From contig JAAZOO010000572.1 of the NCBI GenBank assembly GCA_012797715.1, positions 1 to 5,644 on the forward strand: a stretch of 5,644 bases of DNA, in the 5' to 3' direction. The DNA is from Geobacteraceae bacterium (lineage in GTDB: Bacteria > Desulfobacterota > Desulfuromonadia > Geobacterales > Geobacteraceae). Below are positions 4,483 to 5,644 of this stretch, in pieces. Each line of letters starts with the position of its first letter. The first letter of the stretch is position 1. The position numbers and the translations under genes were made by a program. Below the pieces are notes generated by a model that worked only from the letters and a program-made list of their open reading frames with translations, was not told the DNA's origin and ran no database searches.

Positions 4483-5644
4483 ATGAAAAAAAGCGCAGTA
4501 GAGAGAGGATGCGGGAGAAAAACGCTTATTAAAGGGTTGCTACGAATCCCCACGGTTGCATGCATCGGCTTGTTCATCGCATCAATGGCGTTCGCGAACG
4601 AGAAAGATACCAGAGGCGGCCAGACGGCGCTGGAAGAAATCACCGTCACGGGCGCCCCCTGCGGCGATCCCGTGACGCCCGTAACCACCCGCTACGGAAC
4701 CCAGTACAACGTAGTTACCGAAGAACAGATCAAGGAACAGAATTCCTATGACTTCGCATCGACCCTGCGGGATGTTCCCGGCGTCATGTCCCAGAGCAAA
4801 AATCTCATCGGCAGCCAGACCAGCCACAGCCTGTATATCCGCGGCCGGGGCGCCAGCCATCCCAGCTCCGACTTCGCCATCCAGTTCGACGGCGTTCCCC
4901 GCTACGGCGCGCTGTTCGGCCAAGTGCTGGGCGACGGCATCGCCGTTTCCACCATAGGAGGTATCGAGGTGTACAAGAGCCCGCAGCCGTCCCAGTTCGG
5001 CAGCGGCTACGCATCCATCAACGTCCGGCCCCGCTATCTGAAGGAAGAGGGCCAGGAAGCCGTACTCGACTTCAGCGGCGGCAGCCACTCCACCTTCAGC
5101 CAGAGCCTTGCCGGCGGCGTGAAAAAGGGGCCGTTCGATTTCTATCTTTCCCAGAGCTGGCTGTCCACGGGCGGTCATGAAGAGCATTCCCGGGCCCAGC
5201 AGCAGAGCTACTACGCCAACCTGGGCTACCAGTTCACCAGACACTGGAGCATCAGACTGCTGGCCAATTACGTTGACAGCCAGACCCTGGCGCCCATGCC
5301 GGACACCACGCCCACGGCGACAAACGGGGTGAGCTGGCCCGGAGCGGAACGCTACGACACTGAAACCATGCTCACGACCCTGACCCTCAACCACGAGTAC
5401 GACGGGTACAGCGGCTATCTCAAGGCCTACTGGAATTCCACCGATTTCGACCTGCTGCAGGAGCTGACGAGCGGCAAGCGCTATGCCGGCGGCACGGACG
5501 GCCTCTGGTCCCGGCAGGAGATCTCCCTGTACGGACTCCGGGCAAAGGAAAAGCTCCACCTCTGGACGGGCGGTGAAATCCTGGTGGGCGCGGATCTGGA
5601 CATGACCAGCCTGAAGAATACCCAACGAACCTACAGCGGACTGG
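4483..5644 (+). CDS. TonB-dependent outer-membrane receptor (5' part; runs off the right edge)
   Basis: The first 387 codons of an outer-membrane receptor. The ATG at 4483 follows GGTGAGGGAG and gives a signal peptide: a basic start (MKKSAVERGCGRK), a hydrophobic core at about 22-35, and a likely cleavage after AFA (residue 38). The mature protein starts with a TonB box at about 51-57 (EEITVTG) and has no N-terminal signalling (STN) extension. The plug domain covers about 70-185, with LRDVPGV at 95-101, YIRGRG at 118-123, IQFDGVP at 133-139, and IEVYKSPQPSQFGSG at 161-175 in place of the common 'IEV.RGP.S.LYG.GA.GG' form. Alternating beta-barrel strands follow (LDFSGGSHSTFSQSLAGGVK, FDFYLSQSWLSTGG). 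The substrate cannot be read from this part; related proteins import siderophores, cobalamin, haem, metals or sugars. It is probably co-transcribed with the TonB gene 77 bp upstream. An in-frame ATG at 4429 is possible but lacks a ribosome binding site and would bury the signal peptide. Confidence 0.95.
   Translation, partial: MKKSAVERGCGRKTLIKGLLRIPTVACIGLFIASMAFANEKDTRGGQTALEEITVTGAPCGDPVTPVTTRYGTQYNVVTEEQIKEQNSYDFASTLRDVPGVMSQSKNLIGSQTSHSLYIRGRGASHPSSDFAIQFDGVPRYGALFGQVLGDGIAVSTIGGIEVYKSPQPSQFGSGYASINVRPRYLKEEGQEAVLDFSGGSHSTFSQSLAGGVKKGPFDFYLSQSWLSTGGHEEHSRAQQQSYYANLGYQFTRHWSIRLLANYVDSQTLAPMPDTTPTATNGVSWPGAERYDTETMLTTLTLNHEYDGYSGYLKAYWNSTDFDLLQELTSGKRYAGGTDGLWSRQEISLYGLRAKEKLHLWTGGEILVGADLDMTSLKNTQRTYSGL

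Noticed and set aside
4582..5625. Long (347-codon) open frame on the minus strand
   Set aside because: It is antisense to the receptor gene, which has a signal peptide, TonB box and plug motifs. The antisense protein shows no recognisable domain. Long antisense frames are common in GC-rich coding DNA.

Overview
The window looks like a piece of a Gram-negative chromosome of fairly high GC. It encodes an outer-membrane TonB-dependent receptor, a TonB-type energy transducer and an envelope-spanning ABC efflux assembly. The style of the proteins suggests a Desulfuromonadota (Geobacter/Pelobacter-like) or other proteobacterial host. That placement is an impression and was not tested. Most of the window is coding, with no RNA gene, CRISPR array or insertion sequence visible. 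The non-coding DNA consists of an AT-rich divergent control region (about 3259-3535), a 77-bp gap before the receptor gene, and a 55-bp spacer that carries a near-perfect palindrome.

The left half (1-3258) is one tightly packed minus-strand operon, read from right to left. It encodes a MacA/HlyD-type periplasmic adaptor, a LolD/MacB-type ATPase, an FtsX/MacB-type permease, and then a second, different FtsX/MacB-type permease cut by the left edge. The adaptor stop codon abuts the ATPase start codon. The ATPase and first permease overlap by 14 bp. The two permeases are separated by the spacer with the palindrome. This is a MacAB/DevBCA-like tripartite exporter in which the ATPase is a separate protein and two unlike permeases probably form a heterodimer. 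No outer-membrane factor (TolC-like) gene is visible.

The right half (3536-5644) is transcribed the other way. A TonB homologue with the SxxxH transmembrane motif and a C-terminal TonB domain is followed 77 bp later by a TonB-dependent receptor, which runs off the right edge. An energy transducer next to a receptor suggests a dedicated pair.

The AT-rich region between the halves holds candidate back-to-back promoters whose -10 boxes overlap. On the efflux side the leader contains a hairpin and a 16-codon, aromatic-rich ORF behind a very strong ribosome binding site. The whole arrangement could be an import/export locus for one class of ligand such as a metallophore, with uptake by receptor plus TonB and release by the ABC assembly. 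This is inference from gene order, and no substrate can be read from the sequence.
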